A stretch of 64,000 nt of DNA from Chitinophagaceae bacterium (GTDB lineage Bacteria > Bacteroidota > Bacteroidia > Chitinophagales > Chitinophagaceae), in assembly GCA_019752295.1 (NCBI GenBank), contig JAIEMK010000025.1, positions 1-64,000 of the forward strand, in the 5' to 3' direction. Positions 15,732 to 25,893 of this stretch are shown one piece after another (position 1 is the stretch's first letter; every line of letters begins with the position of its first letter). The notes below the pieces were generated by a model that did no database searches, was not told the DNA's origin, and was given only the letters and a program-made list of their open reading frames with translations. Made by a program: the position numbers and the translations under genes.

Positions 15732-17738
15732 GTGTGTATGCAATTCAATCGAAAAAAACTTTCTAACGAAACCCTAATCGATATGTATCGGCAACTCCTC
15801 CTTCCGAGGATGATTGAAGATAAAATGCTGGTGTTGCTACGTCAGGGTAAGATTAGTAAATGGTTTAGCGGTATCGGTCAGGAAGCTATTTCGGTGGGTG
15901 TTACCATGGCGCTCAAACAAGACGAGTGGGTGATGCCCTTGCACAGAAACCTAGGCGTATTTACATCGCGTAAAATGCCTTTGCAAAAATTATTTATGCA
16001 ATGGCAGGGTAATAAAGACGGGTATAGTAAGGGCAGGGAAAGAAGTTTTCATTTCGGCACGCGCGACCATCATATCTGCGGAATGATTTCGCACTTGGGT
16101 CCACAGTTGGCATTGGCCGATGGAGTAGCACTTGCTTATAAATTGAGAAAAGAAAAAAAATGTGCTGTTGCTTTTTCGGGCGATGGCGGCACAAGCGAAG
16201 GCGATTTTCATGAAGCATTAAATGTGGCTGCCGTGTGGGACTTGCCCGTGATTTTTATTATTGAAAATAACGGATACGGATTGAGCACACCAGTTACGGA
16301 ACAATATCGTTGCAATCGTTTAGTGGATAAGGCCAAGGGCTATGGCATGGATGGTGTGCGTATTGATGGCAACGATGTGTTAGCAGTGTACGATACCATT
16401 CTGGGAGTGCGCGAATATTGCATCGAACAACAGAAACCTTATTTCATTGAGTGCATGACTTTTCGCATGCGCGGACACGAAGAAGCAAGCGGCGTAAAAT
16501 ATGTTCCCAAAGAATTGCTCGAAGAATGGGGCAAGAAAGATCCACTCAAAAATTTTGAACAATACCTGATCGCAACAAATGTAATTAGCGAAATGGAAGT
16601 TGCTGATATCCGCAATGAATTTAGAGAACATATCGAAGCCGAATTAAAGCTTGCTTATGAAGCGCCAGATTTGCTGCCCGATAGCGAGGCCGAAATCAAT
16701 GATGTGTATGCACCCATAAAAAATAAAAACAAACAGGCTCCCGATATTAGTTTGCTTGACACCAATATTGCTTATTCCGAAAAAAGATTAGTCGACGCTA
16801 TCAGGGATGCACTTTACCAGAGCATGCAAAAACACGAGCACCTGATTTTAATGGGACAGGATATTGCAGAATATGGTGGTGCATTTAAAATTACTGAAGG
16901 CTTTGTGGAGGAGTTTGGAAAAGCGCGGGTACGCAATACACCACTTTGCGAAAGCGCTATTGTGGGAACCGCACTGGGACTGGGTTTGGAGGGATTAAAG
17001 TCGGTGATGGAAATGCAGTTCGGCGATTTTGTAACAGTAGGATTTAATCAGATCGTAAATAATCTGGCGAAGCTGCACTATCGCTGGGCACAAAATGCTG
17101 ATGTGGTAATTCGCATGCCAACAGGCGGTGGGGTGGGTGCTGGTCCTTTTCATTCGCAAACAAACGAAGCCTGGTTTACGCACGTGCCGGGATTAAAAGT
17201 AGTGTATCCTTCAAGTCCCGAAGATGCAAAAGGATTATTGATTGCTGCCATCAACGATCCCAATCCAGTTTTGTTTTTCGAACACAAAGCATTGTACCGC
17301 AGCGTGAGTGGAACGGTGCCGGATGCTTATTACGAAATTGAAATTGGGAAAGCTAAGCAGGTAAAAGCGGGGGTTGATATTTCGGTGATCACATATGGTG
17401 CGGGTGTGCACTGGGCGATGGAGTTTCAACAAAACCATCCCAATATCGATTTGAATATACTCGATCTGCGAAGCTTGCAGCCATTAGATTATAGCGCCAT
17501 CAAAGAAGCTGTGAGGGCAACCGGAAAAGTGTTGATCCTGCACGAAGATAATTTAACAGGTGGCTTGGGTGGCGAGATTAGTGCCTGGATCAGCGAATAC
17601 TGTTTTGAATTATTGGATGCCCCGGTAATGCGCTGCGCATCGCTCGATACTCCGATTCCTTTCAACGCGCAACTCGAAAATAATTATATGGCGAAGAGCC
17701 GACTTGAAAACTATATTAGCAAACTGATGTCGTATTAG
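15732..17738 (+). CDS. Fused E1 alpha/beta 2-oxoacid dehydrogenase
   Basis: A 668-residue thiamine diphosphate enzyme. Residues 1-330 are the alpha half, with the ThDP-binding GDGGTSEGDFHEALN...ENNGYGLS motif. Residues about 350-668 are the beta half, ending with the transketolase C-terminal domain (VLILHEDNLTGGLGGEI). This single-chain form is common in Bacteroidota and catalyses oxidative decarboxylation of pyruvate or branched-chain 2-oxoacids onto the lipoyl arm of E2. A matching E2 gene lies at 48729. The substrate cannot be fixed from sequence. A second ATG at 15738 is an equally possible start. Confidence 0.92.
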   Translation: MCMQFNRKKLSNETLIDMYRQLLLPRMIEDKMLVLLRQGKISKWFSGIGQEAISVGVTMALKQDEWVMPLHRNLGVFTSRKMPLQKLFMQWQGNKDGYSKGRERSFHFGTRDHHICGMISHLGPQLALADGVALAYKLRKEKKCAVAFSGDGGTSEGDFHEALNVAAVWDLPVIFIIENNGYGLSTPVTEQYRCNRLVDKAKGYGMDGVRIDGNDVLAVYDTILGVREYCIEQQKPYFIECMTFRMRGHEEASGVKYVPKELLEEWGKKDPLKNFEQYLIATNVISEMEVADIRNEFREHIEAELKLAYEAPDLLPDSEAEINDVYAPIKNKNKQAPDISLLDTNIAYSEKRLVDAIRDALYQSMQKHEHLILMGQDIAEYGGAFKITEGFVEEFGKARVRNTPLCESAIVGTALGLGLEGLKSVMEMQFGDFVTVGFNQIVNNLAKLHYRWAQNADVVIRMPTGGGVGAGPFHSQTNEAWFTHVPGLKVVYPSSPEDAKGLLIAAINDPNPVLFFEHKALYRSVSGTVPDAYYEIEIGKAKQVKAGVDISVITYGAGVHWAMEFQQNHPNIDLNILDLRSLQPLDYSAIKEAVRATGKVLILHEDNLTGGLGGEISAWISEYCFELLDAPVMRCASLDTPIPFNAQLENNYMAKSRLENYISKLMSY

Positions 17739-17753
17739 TTTCTTTTAAAACAA

Positions 17754-19319
17754 ATGCAGTTTATGATGAAACAATTTCTGAAAACAAAGGGTGGCATTTT
17801 TATTTTGTTGGGATTATTGAGTAGTCCCTTTTTTCTGCAGGCGCAACAAAAAGATTACCTGCCTCCGAAATTTGTGGATAGCAATCGCTTGGAAAAAGTT
17901 GCAAAATATTTTCCCTTGGTGGAGAGTTTGTATAAAGACTATGCTGCCAAAAATCATTTCCCCGGATATGCTTTTGGAATTATGCTCGACGGAAAATTAG
18001 TTTACTCAGGTGCGGGTGGATTTACGGACCTCGAAAAACAAACACCTGCCACAACGCATTCTATGTTTCGCGTTGCATCGATGAGCAAGAGCTTTACTGC
18101 AATGACCATTTTAAAATTGCGCGATGAGGGAAAGATCAAACTCGATGATCCTGTAAAAAATTATATTCCAGAAATGAAGGGCAAGCAACTTACTACTGAC
18201 GCGCCCCTGATTACGATACGTAATTTGCTGACGCATTCGGCGGGCTTTCCGGAAGACAATCCTTGGGGCGACCGCCAGTTGGCTGCTACAGAAGATGATC
18301 TTGCTGAAATGTTAGAGAAGGGTATTAGTTTGTCGAACGATCCGGGATTGGTGTATGAGTATAGTAATATGGGTTTTGCCATGTTGGGAATGATTATTAA
18401 AAATCAAACCATTACTCCCTACAGCGATTATATTAGCAAACATATTTTAAAGCCTTTGGGCATGACAGAAGCTGCATGGGAATACAGTAAAGTTCCGGCG
18501 AATCAGTTGGTAAAGGGTTATAGATGGCTGAACGAAAAATATGTGGAACAGCCTTTATTGCACGATGGTATTTATGGAGCAATGGGAGGACTGATTGTAT
18601 CGATCGAATCGTTCAGCAAATATGTTGCATTGCATCAAGATGCATGGCCTCCGAGAAATGATATGGAAACAGGTCCGGTTAAAAGAAGTTCAATTCGCGA
18701 AATGCATCAACCATGGCGCTTTTCGGGGTTGAATGCAAATTATAAATACCCGGGTGGTAGACCTTCGCCATTGGCTACTGCTTATGCTTATGGACTGCGT
18801 TGGAGCAGAGATGGAGAGGGTAGAGAAACTGTGGGGCATACCGGTGGATTACCCGGCTTTGGAAGCAACTGGATTATTCTGCCAGAATATGGTTTAGGGT
18901 TGATGTTTTTTGCCAATGCAACGTATGCGTCAACCGCATATGCGAATACCATGGTGATGGATACACTGGTTCGCATATCGGGATTGCAGCCGCGTAAATT
19001 ACCTGCATCAAAAATACTTACCGAAAGAAGAGATCAACTGGTAAAATTATTACCCGAATTTAATGGAGCACAAAAATCAGGAATCTTTGCTGTGAATTTT
19101 TTCATGGATTATTTTGTGGATGCTTTACAAAAAGAGGCAAGACCCATATTTGAAAAAGCGGGAAAAATTATTTCTGTAGGAGAAGTAGTTCCGGAAAATC
19201 AATTGCGTGGATATTTCGATTTACAGGGTGAGCAAGCATCTATCAGGGTAAGCTTTACGCTAACACCTGAGAACCCAGCGCTAATACAGGAGTATCATAT
19301 TAAGCTGAATGAGAAATAA
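17754..19319 (+). CDS. Class C beta-lactamase-type serine hydrolase
   Basis: A 521-residue exported protein with signal peptide. The true start may be one of the in-frame ATGs at 17763 or 17766. The active site shows S109-M-S-K112 (SxxK), Y203-S-N205 and a later VGHTGG that replaces KTG, the pattern of the class C/esterase EstB/DD-peptidase group. A C-terminal 100-residue extension follows the hydrolase domain. It could act on peptidoglycan peptides, D-amino peptides or esters; true beta-lactamase activity is not implied. It begins 15 bp after E1 and ends 17 bp before a convergent acylase gene. Confidence 0.88.
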   Translation: MQFMMKQFLKTKGGIFILLGLLSSPFFLQAQQKDYLPPKFVDSNRLEKVAKYFPLVESLYKDYAAKNHFPGYAFGIMLDGKLVYSGAGGFTDLEKQTPATTHSMFRVASMSKSFTAMTILKLRDEGKIKLDDPVKNYIPEMKGKQLTTDAPLITIRNLLTHSAGFPEDNPWGDRQLAATEDDLAEMLEKGISLSNDPGLVYEYSNMGFAMLGMIIKNQTITPYSDYISKHILKPLGMTEAAWEYSKVPANQLVKGYRWLNEKYVEQPLLHDGIYGAMGGLIVSIESFSKYVALHQDAWPPRNDMETGPVKRSSIREMHQPWRFSGLNANYKYPGGRPSPLATAYAYGLRWSRDGEGRETVGHTGGLPGFGSNWIILPEYGLGLMFFANATYASTAYANTMVMDTLVRISGLQPRKLPASKILTERRDQLVKLLPEFNGAQKSGIFAVNFFMDYFVDALQKEARPIFEKAGKIISVGEVVPENQLRGYFDLQGEQASIRVSFTLTPENPALIQEYHIKLNEK

Positions 19320-19336
19320 AAAAAATCTGATAAAAA

Positions 19337-21538
19337 TTATTCACCCGGATGATACATTTTCTCCGCATGCTTTAATACATCTTCTTTATAGAACAGTACT
19401 TCTTTGAATTGCCCCTTGCTGTACATTTCTGCCTGATCGCCGAAGTGTTTGGAATTAAGATCACCACTTTCGCCACCGGCTAATAAAGATTTTGCTTTGA
19501 TTTTTTTTCCAAACTCAACAGCACAAATAAAACTATTACCACTTACACCATAACGTTTATTGGTTCCCGGAAAAGTTCTGCTGATAAAAGAGGGTAAACA
19601 TCCCCATGTTGATGCAACCATGCCCGAAGGGATACTTGCTTTAGTATCATCATACACTTCAGTCAAGTTGCCTGTAAGCCGCTGATAGCGATTGATATTA
19701 CCCCATGCAATTTGCCATGTTCCGAATTTGGTATGGAGTTCTGATACAACAGCAAGAAGGGGTTCGAGTAATATTTTTGCAGAAGCATTTGCAGCAAAAT
19801 GTTGGGTCTTCTCTACATCATCCGACTCCTGATCCTCGTCTGATCCCTTCTTAATAAGTGGCCAAAGTTTTTGACCCCATTCCACCGCTAATGTAGTTGC
19901 AACAGATGTTTCAGCACAATTTCGATCCCAAGCAGATAAAACTTTAATGGGCTCTGCAAGCGATTGATAAGCCGAATCATTTTTATTTTTTTCGAATGCA
20001 TTTACTAATGCAGGAATTAAGATATCAAATGCCGGCAGGTGTTTATTATATCCTGTTTCGATAATTTTTTCGATGGTAAATCCGGAAGCATTTTTAAAAA
20101 GATTTACTGCATTTACACCTCTGAAATTATCGCCATTGGGTGCCATATACTTTGGGAAATCCGATTTCTTAGGACTGGTAATTCCAGATGCAGTGAATGG
20201 AGAACTATTGCAATTCTGAATCCATCCATTGCTAGGATTTTTGATTTGAATCAATTCTTCAAGCTGGTGTAAGCCCTGCCATTCAGTGGCACTGGTAGTT
20301 CCATCAACGGGTTTGCTCCAATTGTATTTCGGATTGCGTTTAGGCATAAAATTCCCATGCCAATATGCGATATTTCCTTGATCGTCGGCATACACGGTAT
20401 TGTTTGAAGTATTGGCCAATAACTCCATCGTTTTTTTATATGCTTCATAATTCTTTGCTTTGGTGCGTTGCCATGATTGGATCAACCCTTTAATATTGCG
20501 GTTATTGGCTTTTACAGATATCCAGTTGCCATTTCGGTTGGCCATAACTGCTCCGTGTGAAGTATAAAAAGCAGTAAAATTTTTTGTAGAAAGTTTGCCG
20601 TTGTTGAGATAACTAATATTGATTTTTTTCTGAATAACCGGTCTTAGTTGATGATCATATTCGTAAACTAATTTTCCGTTTTGTTTGCTTACTTTTTCGA
20701 TATAAGTATCTGCTACATCACTATAGCTCGAAGTATGCATCCAACCTAGGTGCTCGTTGAACCCCTGATAAATAAAGAACTGTCCCCATGTTACTGCACC
20801 ATAAGCGTGCAAACCTTCTTCGCTCTCAACTGCTACTTCGGGGCGAAAATAAAATGTAACGTGTGGATTGATATAGAGGATGGCGTTTCCCGAAGTCGTT
20901 TTTGCAGGAGCAATCGCAAACCCGTTTGAACCATCCGGAAATTGATCGTAGTTCTGCGGATCGTTTCTTGCAAGATCGGTTGCTTCTTTGCCCGAATAAA
21001 AATCTTTCAATTCTTTTTCAGAAATGTCTGCAATATCAATCGCGCTGATGCTTCCATCGGTCCATAGCAGCGTGTACCAAGGCTCGAAGCGAGTTAATAA
21101 TGCGGGTTTTGTTTGTGGATGTGTGTAGATATAATAATTGATGCCATCGGCATAAGCGATCATTAATTTTTTTAACCATTCGGGTGCTCCTGCGTAATCT
21201 TTTTTTGCATCTGCTGTGTCGATGATCATGCGGATGAGTAAGTCGTTATACAATTCCGATTCACCTTTTATTTCAGATACCCTTCCCAGTTTCTCCACAT
21301 AATTCATTTCCACTCTTTTGAAATCGTCTTCACATTGTGCGTATAATAAACCAAAAACTGCATCCGCATCAGTTTTTCCATACACATGAGGTATCCCCCA
21401 GTTGTCGCGAATGATGGTTGTTTTTTTTGCCTGCACTTTCCAGCGACTGATTTCTGCAGAAGAGAATGATTGGGCTGCAATCATTTGATGCATGCACAAG
21501 AAAATAATCGCGACGAATAAGTATCGTATTTTTTTCAT
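19337..21538 (-). CDS. Penicillin-acylase family Ntn hydrolase
   Basis: A 733-residue exported enzyme (signal peptide to about AAQS). The N-terminal A-chain has the conserved TIIRDNWGIPHVYG and ends before the self-processing site. Ser204 in PDGSNGFAIAP is the expected new N-terminal nucleophile of the B-chain, followed by NPHV, which matches the family's conserved post-nucleophile segment. The family cleaves amide bonds in N-acyl compounds such as acyl-homoserine lactones, aculeacin and N-acyl amino acids. The substrate is unknown here. Nearby dipeptidase and D-aminoacylase genes suggest a scavenging role. Confidence 0.9.
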   Translation of the reverse strand: MKKIRYLFVAIIFLCMHQMIAAQSFSSAEISRWKVQAKKTTIIRDNWGIPHVYGKTDADAVFGLLYAQCEDDFKRVEMNYVEKLGRVSEIKGESELYNDLLIRMIIDTADAKKDYAGAPEWLKKLMIAYADGINYYIYTHPQTKPALLTRFEPWYTLLWTDGSISAIDIADISEKELKDFYSGKEATDLARNDPQNYDQFPDGSNGFAIAPAKTTSGNAILYINPHVTFYFRPEVAVESEEGLHAYGAVTWGQFFIYQGFNEHLGWMHTSSYSDVADTYIEKVSKQNGKLVYEYDHQLRPVIQKKINISYLNNGKLSTKNFTAFYTSHGAVMANRNGNWISVKANNRNIKGLIQSWQRTKAKNYEAYKKTMELLANTSNNTVYADDQGNIAYWHGNFMPKRNPKYNWSKPVDGTTSATEWQGLHQLEELIQIKNPSNGWIQNCNSSPFTASGITSPKKSDFPKYMAPNGDNFRGVNAVNLFKNASGFTIEKIIETGYNKHLPAFDILIPALVNAFEKNKNDSAYQSLAEPIKVLSAWDRNCAETSVATTLAVEWGQKLWPLIKKGSDEDQESDDVEKTQHFAANASAKILLEPLLAVVSELHTKFGTWQIAWGNINRYQRLTGNLTEVYDDTKASIPSGMVASTWGCLPSFISRTFPGTNKRYGVSGNSFICAVEFGKKIKAKSLLAGGESGDLNSKHFGDQAEMYSKGQFKEVLFYKEDVLKHAEKMYHPGE

Positions 21539-21584
21539 GACAAACTATATTATTGAAGTTGAACTGAAAAATGCTTAAAAGAAA

Positions 21585-21751
21585 TTTCCCCTCCATCTCG
21601 AGCACTCGGGATGGAGGGGTGGCCGAGCGGCTTAGCCCCGAGAACTCGGGGGGTGGTTGATCTCAAATAAAGTATTTTTCATCGAATCAAGTTTTTTCCC
21701 ACCCCGCGGCACTGCGTGCGCACCCCTCCCAAACATGTTTGGGAGGGGAAA
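21585..21751 (+). mobile_element. MITE-like dispersed repeat, copy 1
   Basis: A 167-bp non-coding element with inverted ends TTTCCCCTCC / GGAGGGGAAA. Inside are three hairpins: a 10-bp stem at 21588-21619, CCCCGAG/CTCGGGG at 21636-21651, and a perfect 26-bp palindrome at 21723-21748. The internal segment GGTGGTTGATCTCAAATAA and the following AGTATTTTTC..CGAATC recur in copy 2 at 43599-43758 with few changes. It lies between two minus-strand genes. I see no clear target-site duplication. Confidence 0.65.
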
Positions 21752-21785
21752 TATTTTTGCTTAACTTTTTTTTCTTCTTCACTCT

Positions 21786-22958
21786 TCATTTTTCATTTTC
21801 CCTCAACACCCTCAAAATATTTCCGCCCAAAATTTTATAGATCTCTTTTTTGCTATACCCTTTTTCTACCAGAGCTTTAGTAATCAAATCATAATTGGTT
21901 ACATCATCTAAACCCTTCGGACTGGAAGTAATGCCATCAAAATCAGAGCCGATGCCCACATGGTCTATGCCGGCAAGTTTTACGATATAGTCTAAATGCG
22001 CTAACAATGCCGACAGTGGCGGACGCGCTTCCTGTACTTCAGAAGCATACTTATCTGCCAATATCGATAAAGCGTACTCTTGTATTATGCCTTGTTTTTT
22101 TAATGAATCCAATTCTTGTGCATGATTCGCTGCAAACTTTGTTTCTTTTAATTTAAACGTGCTGTCAACAAAGCCGGAATAAAAATTCAAATCAATTACG
22201 CCACCATTTTTTTTAATCGCTAAGATCTGATCATCTTTTAAATTTCTGAAAGCCGAACAAAGTGCGTAAGCATTACTATGCGAAACGATGACGGGTTTTG
22301 TGGTGGTGTTGATGGCGTCCCAGAATGTTTGTTCGCCTACGTGCGAAAGATCTACCATCATTCCCAAACTATTCATTCTTTTAATAATTTCCTTACCAAA
22401 ATCAGTGAGTCCCTTATGTGTTTTGGCAAGACTGTCTTTCTTAAGGGTTTCATCCATAGCAGATGTAGCCCATGAGTTAGAGTTGTTCCAGGTAAGCGTC
22501 ATATACCTTGCACCACGCTCATAAATTTTGTTGAGTTTATTGATATCAGCTTCGATCATGTGGCCACCCTCTACGCCAAACATGGCTGCGAGCTTGTGTT
22601 GCTTCAATGCTTTTTTGAGCTCCGCATAATTTCGGGTGAGTGCAATTTTATCGGGGTTTCTGCTGATAACAGCATCTAGTGTATCCATCTCGCGATTGGC
22701 CCATTGGTAAGGATCTTTCTGATTGCCATCGCACCAAACAGAAAAGATTTGAACATCCACACCTGCTTCTTTAAAACGTGCAAGGTCGCTCTGAGTTTTT
22801 CCCTTCAAGTCCTTATCCATACTCACATTTTTTTCGATGCATGCGGTAAGGATATCATTGTGCGAATCCACAAAAATGGCATGCTGATGTATTTTTTTAT
22901 AATCTTGTGCGTGTACGGCAAATGGGAAAAGGGCGATGATGAATAGTTTTTTTAGCAT
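21786..22958 (-). CDS. M19 membrane dipeptidase-like peptidase
   Basis: A 390-residue exported zinc peptidase with signal peptide (to HAQ). The metal site is visible as DSHND (H33, D35), the bridging Glu in FGVEGGHM, DLSHVG and VSHSNAYALC. HVGIGSDFDG closes the TIM-barrel. Renal-dipeptidase relatives hydrolyse dipeptides, including those with a C-terminal D-residue. Its start is 19 bp after the stop of the D-aminoacylase gene, so the two form an operon, which supports a role in using D-amino acid or cell-wall peptides. Confidence 0.93.
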   Translation of the reverse strand: MLKKLFIIALFPFAVHAQDYKKIHQHAIFVDSHNDILTACIEKNVSMDKDLKGKTQSDLARFKEAGVDVQIFSVWCDGNQKDPYQWANREMDTLDAVISRNPDKIALTRNYAELKKALKQHKLAAMFGVEGGHMIEADINKLNKIYERGARYMTLTWNNSNSWATSAMDETLKKDSLAKTHKGLTDFGKEIIKRMNSLGMMVDLSHVGEQTFWDAINTTTKPVIVSHSNAYALCSAFRNLKDDQILAIKKNGGVIDLNFYSGFVDSTFKLKETKFAANHAQELDSLKKQGIIQEYALSILADKYASEVQEARPPLSALLAHLDYIVKLAGIDHVGIGSDFDGITSSPKGLDDVTNYDLITKALVEKGYSKKEIYKILGGNILRVLRENEK

Positions 22959-22977
22959 ATTATTTTATGGGTTTATT

Positions 22978-24537
22978 TTAATTCAGTTTTAAAATTTTTC
23001 CTGCTCTTGCACCGGTATGTTTTTCTTCTTCCACTGTAAGCACACCATTCACGATGATGTATTTGAAACCGACACTATACTGATGTGGTTTGTTATAAGT
23101 AGATTGATCCTGCACTGTTTTTTCGTCGAATACGGCGATATCGGCTGCAAAGCCTTCGCGTAAAAGGCCACGATCTTTGAGTTGAAATTTTTGTGCGGGC
23201 AAGGATGTCATTCTTCTAATTGCTTCTTCCAGAGAAATTACTTTTTCATCGCGTACATATTTACTCAACACCCTCGCGTTGGTGCCATATCCGCGTGGAT
23301 GCGGATTGCCCGATCCATACACACGAATGCTCGCATCGCTCGCAAACATATTGAAGGGATATTGCATGATGGCTTTTACATCCTGATCGCTCATGCCGTG
23401 AAATACCATGCCTGCGCCACCCTGCTCCATCATTTCGATAATGGTCTGTGCTTCTTCTGTGGCTTTGTGTTTGCGGCCCTTCAGGAGATTCACCTGTTCA
23501 ATACTTTTTCCGTTGAAACTACTATCGGGTTTAAAAGATGCTACAACAGGATAACTGAAATGCTTCAATTTTCTTTTTTGTAATTTCTTCAGCATATGGG
23601 CTGTTACTTCTTTGCGAACTTCGGGGCGCGATAGTCGGGCTTTGATGGAGTCCTGGCCATCGGCCAAAACCCAATCGGGCAATAGAGTACTCAAAGAAGT
23701 ACTGCTTGCGGTGTAAGGATATTGATCGATGGTAACGTCTAATCCCTCTGCCCTTGCTTTGATGATCATGGGAAGGGTTTCTTTGCTGCGTCCCCAGTTT
23801 TGTTGACCGCTTAATTTAAAATGTGAAATCTCTACGGGCATTTTTGCTTCTCTGCCAATATGCAATGCTTCATCAATTGCTTCGGTAACACTATCACCTT
23901 CGTCGCGCATATGGCTTGCATAAACGCCGTGATAAGCAGATGCTATTTTTGCAAGCCGCACTACTTCGATTGTTTTAGAATAAGTTCCGGGAATATAAAT
24001 GAGTCCGGTTGATAAGCCCACTGCCCCATCTTCCATTGCTTTTTTTACAATGCCTTCCATCTGTTGCATTTCAGCTTCGGTTGGATCTCTGCGTGCAGAA
24101 CCCATTACTGCTTTTCGTACATCGTTATGGCCGATGAGTGAAGCAATATTGATAGATAGTTTTAAGCTGTCGAGCATTGCAAAATATTTGCCCAGATTGG
24201 TTTCCGATAAACCACAATTCCCGGTTACCACGGTGGTAACCCCATCTAAAATAAAATTATTGGCTGTAGGATTCTTCTTTTCATCGCCCTCAATATGCGT
24301 GTGTACGTCAATAAAGCCGGGGCACACAATGAGTCCGCTTGCATCGATGGTTTTAGTAGCATGCCAGTTATTGAGTACCCCAATTTTAAAAATTTTGGAA
24401 TCTTTAATCGCAATATCTGCATAGAACCATGAATTTCCTGTGCCATCCAGAACTTTGCCATGTTTGATCAGGATATCGGCCTCCTGTGCATGTGTTATAA
24501 TGCTGATTAACAGCAATAGTGGGAATAGTTTTCTCAT
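22978..24537 (-). CDS. N-acyl-D-amino-acid deacylase (D-aminoacylase) family
   Basis: A 519-residue exported amidohydrolase. I take the start at 24537 (MRKLFPLLLLIS), which opens on a signal peptide, rather than 24636. The N-terminal beta-sandwich segment ILIKHGKVLDGTG is followed by the metal-binding FIDVHTH, a later EISHFKLSG and a FASDASIRVYG segment with the catalytic Asp, as in D-aminoacylases. It would remove acyl groups from N-acyl-D-amino acids. It is the first gene of a two-gene operon with the M19 dipeptidase. Confidence 0.9.
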   Translation of the reverse strand: MRKLFPLLLLISIITHAQEADILIKHGKVLDGTGNSWFYADIAIKDSKIFKIGVLNNWHATKTIDASGLIVCPGFIDVHTHIEGDEKKNPTANNFILDGVTTVVTGNCGLSETNLGKYFAMLDSLKLSINIASLIGHNDVRKAVMGSARRDPTEAEMQQMEGIVKKAMEDGAVGLSTGLIYIPGTYSKTIEVVRLAKIASAYHGVYASHMRDEGDSVTEAIDEALHIGREAKMPVEISHFKLSGQQNWGRSKETLPMIIKARAEGLDVTIDQYPYTASSTSLSTLLPDWVLADGQDSIKARLSRPEVRKEVTAHMLKKLQKRKLKHFSYPVVASFKPDSSFNGKSIEQVNLLKGRKHKATEEAQTIIEMMEQGGAGMVFHGMSDQDVKAIMQYPFNMFASDASIRVYGSGNPHPRGYGTNARVLSKYVRDEKVISLEEAIRRMTSLPAQKFQLKDRGLLREGFAADIAVFDEKTVQDQSTYNKPHQYSVGFKYIIVNGVLTVEEEKHTGARAGKILKLN

Positions 24538-24701
24538 AACCAGTAAGTCTGCTATGAAATTAACTGAAATTTTGAACCGAACTAAAGAATCTACACGAAC
24601 AATACCCGTCATTTTCAAGTGTATTGAAGAGCTCACTTGTAGTTTTGTACTGTGGTCGACCCTAAAACCTTACCTTCGCAGACTGAAAATTTAAACCGGT
24701 T

Positions 24702-25763
24702 ATGTTAGATAAACTTGATGCAATCAAGGCCAGATTTGAGCAGGTAGGTATTGCGCTCACCAACCCCGAGGTAATCAATAATCAAAAGCAATACGGCGCT
24801 TATAGCAAAGAATACCGTTCGCTTGAAAAGATTGTTGAACCCTACGAAGTCTATAAGCGTGTTTTGGCAGATTATGAATTTGCTAAAGAAAGTCTCAATG
24901 GGAGCGATGAAGATATGCGCGAACTGGCCAAGATGGAAATGCCGGAATTGGAACTTAAAAAGGATGAGTTGGAAAAACAACTCACTAAATTATTGATCCC
25001 GAAAGATCCGCAAGACGATAAGAATGCAATTCTTGAGATCCGCGCTGGAACCGGTGGAGATGAAGCCAGTTTATTTGCGGGCGATTTATTGGGAATGTAT
25101 TTACGTTATTGTTCCAAGAAAGGATGGAAGACCAATATTGTTACTGAGAGCGAAGGTACTGTAGGTGGATATAAGGAAGTGATTGTGGAAGTAACTGGTG
25201 AAGACGTTTATGGAACATTAAAATTTGAGAGTGGGGTACACCGTGTACAACGTGTACCAAATACCGAAACACAGGGGCGCGTACACACATCGGCTGCAAC
25301 TGTTGCAGTTATGCCCGAGGCAGAAGAAGTGGATTTTGAATTGAAGGAGAGCGATGTAAAAATGGAGACTGCGAGAAGTGGTGGTGCGGGCGGACAAAAC
25401 GTAAATAAAGTAGAGACCAAAGTATTCTTAACGCATATTCCAACAGGAGTAGTAGTGGTTTGTCAGACCGAGCGTTCGCAGTTGGGCAACCGCGAAAAAG
25501 CCATGACCATGTTGCGTACAAAATTGTACGAAGAACAGGTGCGCAAGCAAGAAGACGAAATTTCGCGTCAGAGAAAAACGCTGGTAAGTACCGGCGATCG
25601 GAGCGCTAAGATTAGAACCTACAACTGGCCACAGGGAAGGGTTACAGACCATCGCATCGGCTTAACATCCTATAATTTAGATGCAGTTATCAACGGCGAG
25701 ATCGATGATTTTATTGAAGCTTTGCAGATGGCTGAAAATGCGGAGAAGATGTTGAATCAGTAG
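24702..25763 (+). CDS. prfA: Peptide chain release factor 1
   Basis: A 353-residue cytosolic protein with the GGQ peptidyl-hydrolase motif ([11 protein letters not shown]). The preceding [10 protein letters not shown] segment and the codon-recognition domain between are typical of RF1. The usual length is about 355-360. It releases nascent chains at UAA and UAG. It stands alone between divergent and convergent neighbours, with a TACCTTCG (-7-like, one mismatch) at 24672. Confidence 0.97.
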   Translation: MLDKLDAIKARFEQVGIALTNPEVINNQKQYGAYSKEYRSLEKIVEPYEVYKRVLADYEFAKESLNGSDEDMRELAKMEMPELELKKDELEKQLTKLLIPKDPQDDKNAILEIRAGTGGDEASLFAGDLLGMYLRYCSKKGWKTNIVTESEGTVGGYKEVIVEVTGEDVYGTLKFESGVHRVQRVPNTETQGRVHTSAATVAVMPEAEEVDFELKESDVKMETARSGGAGGQNVNKVETKVFLTHIPTGVVVVCQTERSQLGNREKAMTMLRTKLYEEQVRKQEDEISRQRKTLVSTGDRSAKIRTYNWPQGRVTDHRIGLTSYNLDAVINGEIDDFIEALQMAENAEKMLNQ

Positions 25764-25893
25764 AAGTTAAAAGTCAAAATTCAAAAGTCAAAATTCAAAA
25801 TTGAAGAAGGAAAGAGTAAAAGAAAAAATATTTCTTTTACTCTTCATGCTCCTCACTCTTCACTTTTTGACTTTTGACTTTTGACTTTTGAAT
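25764..25893. repeat. A/T-rich repeat and hairpin between convergent prfA and galE
   Basis: The gap starts with alternating AAAAGTCAAAATTCAAAA units and ends with three tandem GACTTTT units, which are their reverse complement, so the whole 130 bp can fold back. In the middle is a perfect 14-bp stem (AAGAGTAAAAGAAA, 25812-25825; partner 25831-25844) with a 5-nt loop. It probably serves as a bidirectional terminator. Related TTCAAAA/GACTTTT fragments occur at about 43507 and 50418. Confidence 0.6.

Noticed and set aside
21618-21665. tRNA-like start (GGTGGCCGAGCGG) resembling a tRNA-Ser/Leu D-arm
   Set aside because: No anticodon stem, T-arm (GGTTCGA) or acceptor pairing follows; the segment is part of the MITE-like repeat and is not kept in copy 2.
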